Assembly: GCA_031771865.1 (NCBI GenBank) | Contig: JASISA010000001.1 | Span: 186,001-250,000, forward strand | DNA: 64,000 nt | Reading direction: 5' to 3' | Source: Nothophaeocryptopus gaeumannii | Lineage: Eukaryota > Ascomycota > Dothideomycetes > Mycosphaerellales > Mycosphaerellaceae | Shown: positions 62,306 to 64,000 of the stretch, piece by piece | Layout of the letters: each line of letters starts with the position of its first letter | Position numbering within the stretch: position 1 is the stretch's first letter | The notes under the pieces: model-generated | Databases searched by the model: none | What the model saw: the letters and a program-made list of their open reading frames with translations, nothing else | What the model was told of the DNA's origin: nothing | Translations under genes and position numbers: made by a program

Positions 62306-63564
62306 TTACACCGCGGCCATAGCACGCCTCTTTAGCACAGCAGAGTGCTCATTCAGACCATTGAAGTCGTGAGCGTCCAGGCAAGCTTGTCTGCTCAACA
62401 ACACTGCACTTTTTGCGCGTTCTCGCGCGCGGGTCTCATACTCATTGAGGGCATTTTGCAGCGACTTCTGGCTCTCACCAACGGCTTTCAACTGAGATGC
62501 TAGCTCATGAGCGTCCAGAATGCCATGATTAGCGGCCTCTCCGCGATACATGGTCATCGCATGTGCAGCGTCTCCGGCCAGAGTGATGCGACCCTGATTG
62601 TCCCAAGACTGGCATGGCCAGTCCGCGAGCTTGATTTCGAGGACTTCAGTCTTGTCTGGTATCCCTTCGACAGCAGATCTCAGCATTGGATGAAACCCAC
62701 GAGCTTTGGACTTCATCTGTGATAGTCGTTGGCAGTGATCACTTGGGACCTCGTCCGACGAACTCTCGACCTTCCAGGAAAGATTGATCTGTACCCGGTA
62801 GTGCTCATCCGCCTTGCCTTGTGTGCCGTTTGTTGCTGGCACTTCAAGCATTGACACCCAGAGAAATACTCCACTCTCCGGATGGCTGCCTTGGAATAAG
62901 AGAGGGTCGAGTGCTCTTAGTGGTGCAACTTCCTTTGGTGTCATGTCTACTGAGACGCCCACAAAGCGAACAGGTAGCTGATAGTTCGTGTAAGCGTCAG
63001 GTCGTAGGATCTGCCTTGTCTTTGAAGTGCTCCCTTCGGCGCCCACTACAATGGTGCCCTCCACGCGGCTGCCGTCTTCAAACATAGCAGCCACACCTTC
63101 AGCTCTGGCCTCGATGCTTACGAGACGTTTGGACCAATGTACGTGATCCTTCACACCTTCCAGAAGAGCTCTTCGCATCTTCTGTCTGTTGACTCGTCTT
63201 CTGGCATTGGGAGGTATACGAAACTTGGCTTCCAATGTCGCCAGATTGAGGAACAGAAAGGTTCCGGTATCTTTGCGGCCGACGTCAGGATCAACTTGGG
63301 TTTCCAGAACTGCTTCGTAGACTTTTTGTGAGAGCAGCTTCTGAAGATGTGGCAGAGCCCAATGGATTGTGATGGCCCAGCCTTGTCCTCTTGAGTCAAT
63401 TGCTGCATCCCGCTCGTAGACCTCGAATGGTATGCCGGCCTGGACACGTCAGTCTGATTCTGCCGTGGTCTGTTTGGACTCCATACCAGCTTCAAGCCGT
63501 TGGCAAGGCTAAGACCAACGATTCCAGCACCAATAATAATCACGAGAGGCTTATTGACCGACAT
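62306..63564 (-). CDS. FAD-dependent monooxygenase (second in cluster)
   Basis: Two exons, 63564-63487 and 63439-62306, give 403 residues. The 47-nt intron (gtatgg...gtccag, with ctgac) joins LANGLKL to AGIPFEVYERD, completing the first FAD fold: PLVIIIGAGIVGLSLANGL. A GD-type motif reads GRITLAGDAAHAMTMYRGEA, followed by ANHGILDAHELASQL; the DG motif is IVVGAEGSTSKTRQIL. Compared with the first monooxygenase, the region after GWAITIHWALPHLQKLL is different, so the two are distant paralogues and probably act on different positions or compounds. This subgroup resembles hydroxylases found in secondary-metabolite clusters. Confidence 0.88.
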
Positions 63565-64000
63565 GGTCAGTACTCGTCCGTAACCACAGCTCTGCTATCG
63601 CAAGCAGAATGATATCGACTGGCCACGTCGACGGCCTTGCTGCAATACGATTCCAATACGAGTCCAATACATCTCATGCCAACTTGGTCAGCATGCGGCA
63701 GCTCTTCGCCACCTCGACAGCCCTCGCAATCGACATGCCGAGAGTGGCGGTCCGCATGATAGCAAAGATGCGACGGTGCCATTGAGGGCGATATCGATGA
63801 CAGAGGATGAGTCGATGTTGTTGTTATCAGCAGCTGCAGCCGCCGGAAAAGTGACTTTCTCCACTTCCTTGGCTCCTGCTGAGCTCGCGTCCAACTCGCG
63901 TCTCGTCTTCCGTCAGCATCTCGATAACCACGGCCAAGAACATTGCATCAGTATCGGCCGAGTCTATTGTACGCCGGTCGGACCTAATGGGCCCGGAAAT
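63565..64000. other. Right edge: monooxygenase promoter, possible further gene
   Basis: A minus-strand frame reads GMSIARAVEVAKSCRMLTKL to a stop at about 63677, and a neighbouring frame, open across 63894-63780, encodes an Ala/Asn/Ser-rich stretch. They could be the 3' exons of a gene that begins beyond the window. I could not join them into a supported model. Confidence 0.25.

Overview
The window is fungal nuclear DNA, most likely from a filamentous ascomycete of the Dothideomycetes (Mycosphaerellales/Capnodiales type). This rests on many short introns (about 42-78 nt) with GTRNGT donors, CTRAC-like branch points and YAG acceptors, on typical ascomycete orthologues (SYP1, KXD1, SPC34, RPN3, HFI1, VAC7, WEE1, APN1), and on several copies of small F-box-like proteins of the LPAELRNRIY kind that are expanded in that group. 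The genus cannot be fixed from the sequence alone. No tRNA, rRNA, CRISPR array or intact transposon was recognised.

Layout. 0-3 kb: the 3' end of an unknown gene with an in-frame TAG, an F-box-like gene and an intact SAP/F-box-like gene. 3-10 kb: SYP1 (endocytic muniscin), an HSP30-type small heat-shock protein and KXD1. 9.6-12.8 kb: a gene-poor stretch ending in a short AT-rich island that looks like a RIP-mutated relic. 12.8-14.7 kb: a short-chain dehydrogenase and a small secreted crystallin-like protein. 15-17.5 kb: two tandem broken paralogues of the SAP/F-box-like gene. 17.8-21.6 kb: a GNAT acetyltransferase divergent from APN1, plus two unknown genes. 22-25.6 kb: two monocarboxylate-type MFS transporters in tandem. 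26.6-28.4 kb: a broken F-box-like gene and an unknown two-exon gene. 29.2-41.2 kb: a conserved housekeeping block of SPC34, RPN3, a WW-domain protein with a duplicated acidic module, a large disordered ORF joined in frame to HFI1 across a TAG, and VAC7. 41.2-48.4 kb: a secreted GMC oxidoreductase flanked at a distance by two direct copies of a diverged repeat. 48.4-54.7 kb: WEE1, a 100-residue unknown and an SRPBCC-like protein.

55.7-63.6 kb is the most cluster-like region: a Zn2Cys6 regulator with two zinc clusters in tandem, two FAD-dependent aromatic hydroxylase-type monooxygenases, a DAL5-type MFS permease and an extended NAD(P)-dependent reductase, packed in alternating orientation with convergent stops 25-41 bp apart. 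No polyketide synthase, NRPS or terpene synthase is visible, so a catabolic cluster for a small aromatic or carboxylic compound, or the edge of a larger cluster, is the best reading.

The most unusual observation is at 33.8-36.05 kb. The reading frame of HFI1 continues past its TAG into about 745 further open codons, and the first 208 of these contain no ATG. The downstream protein must therefore be reached by readthrough, by a cryptic 42-nt intron that removes the stop, or by an unseen upstream exon.
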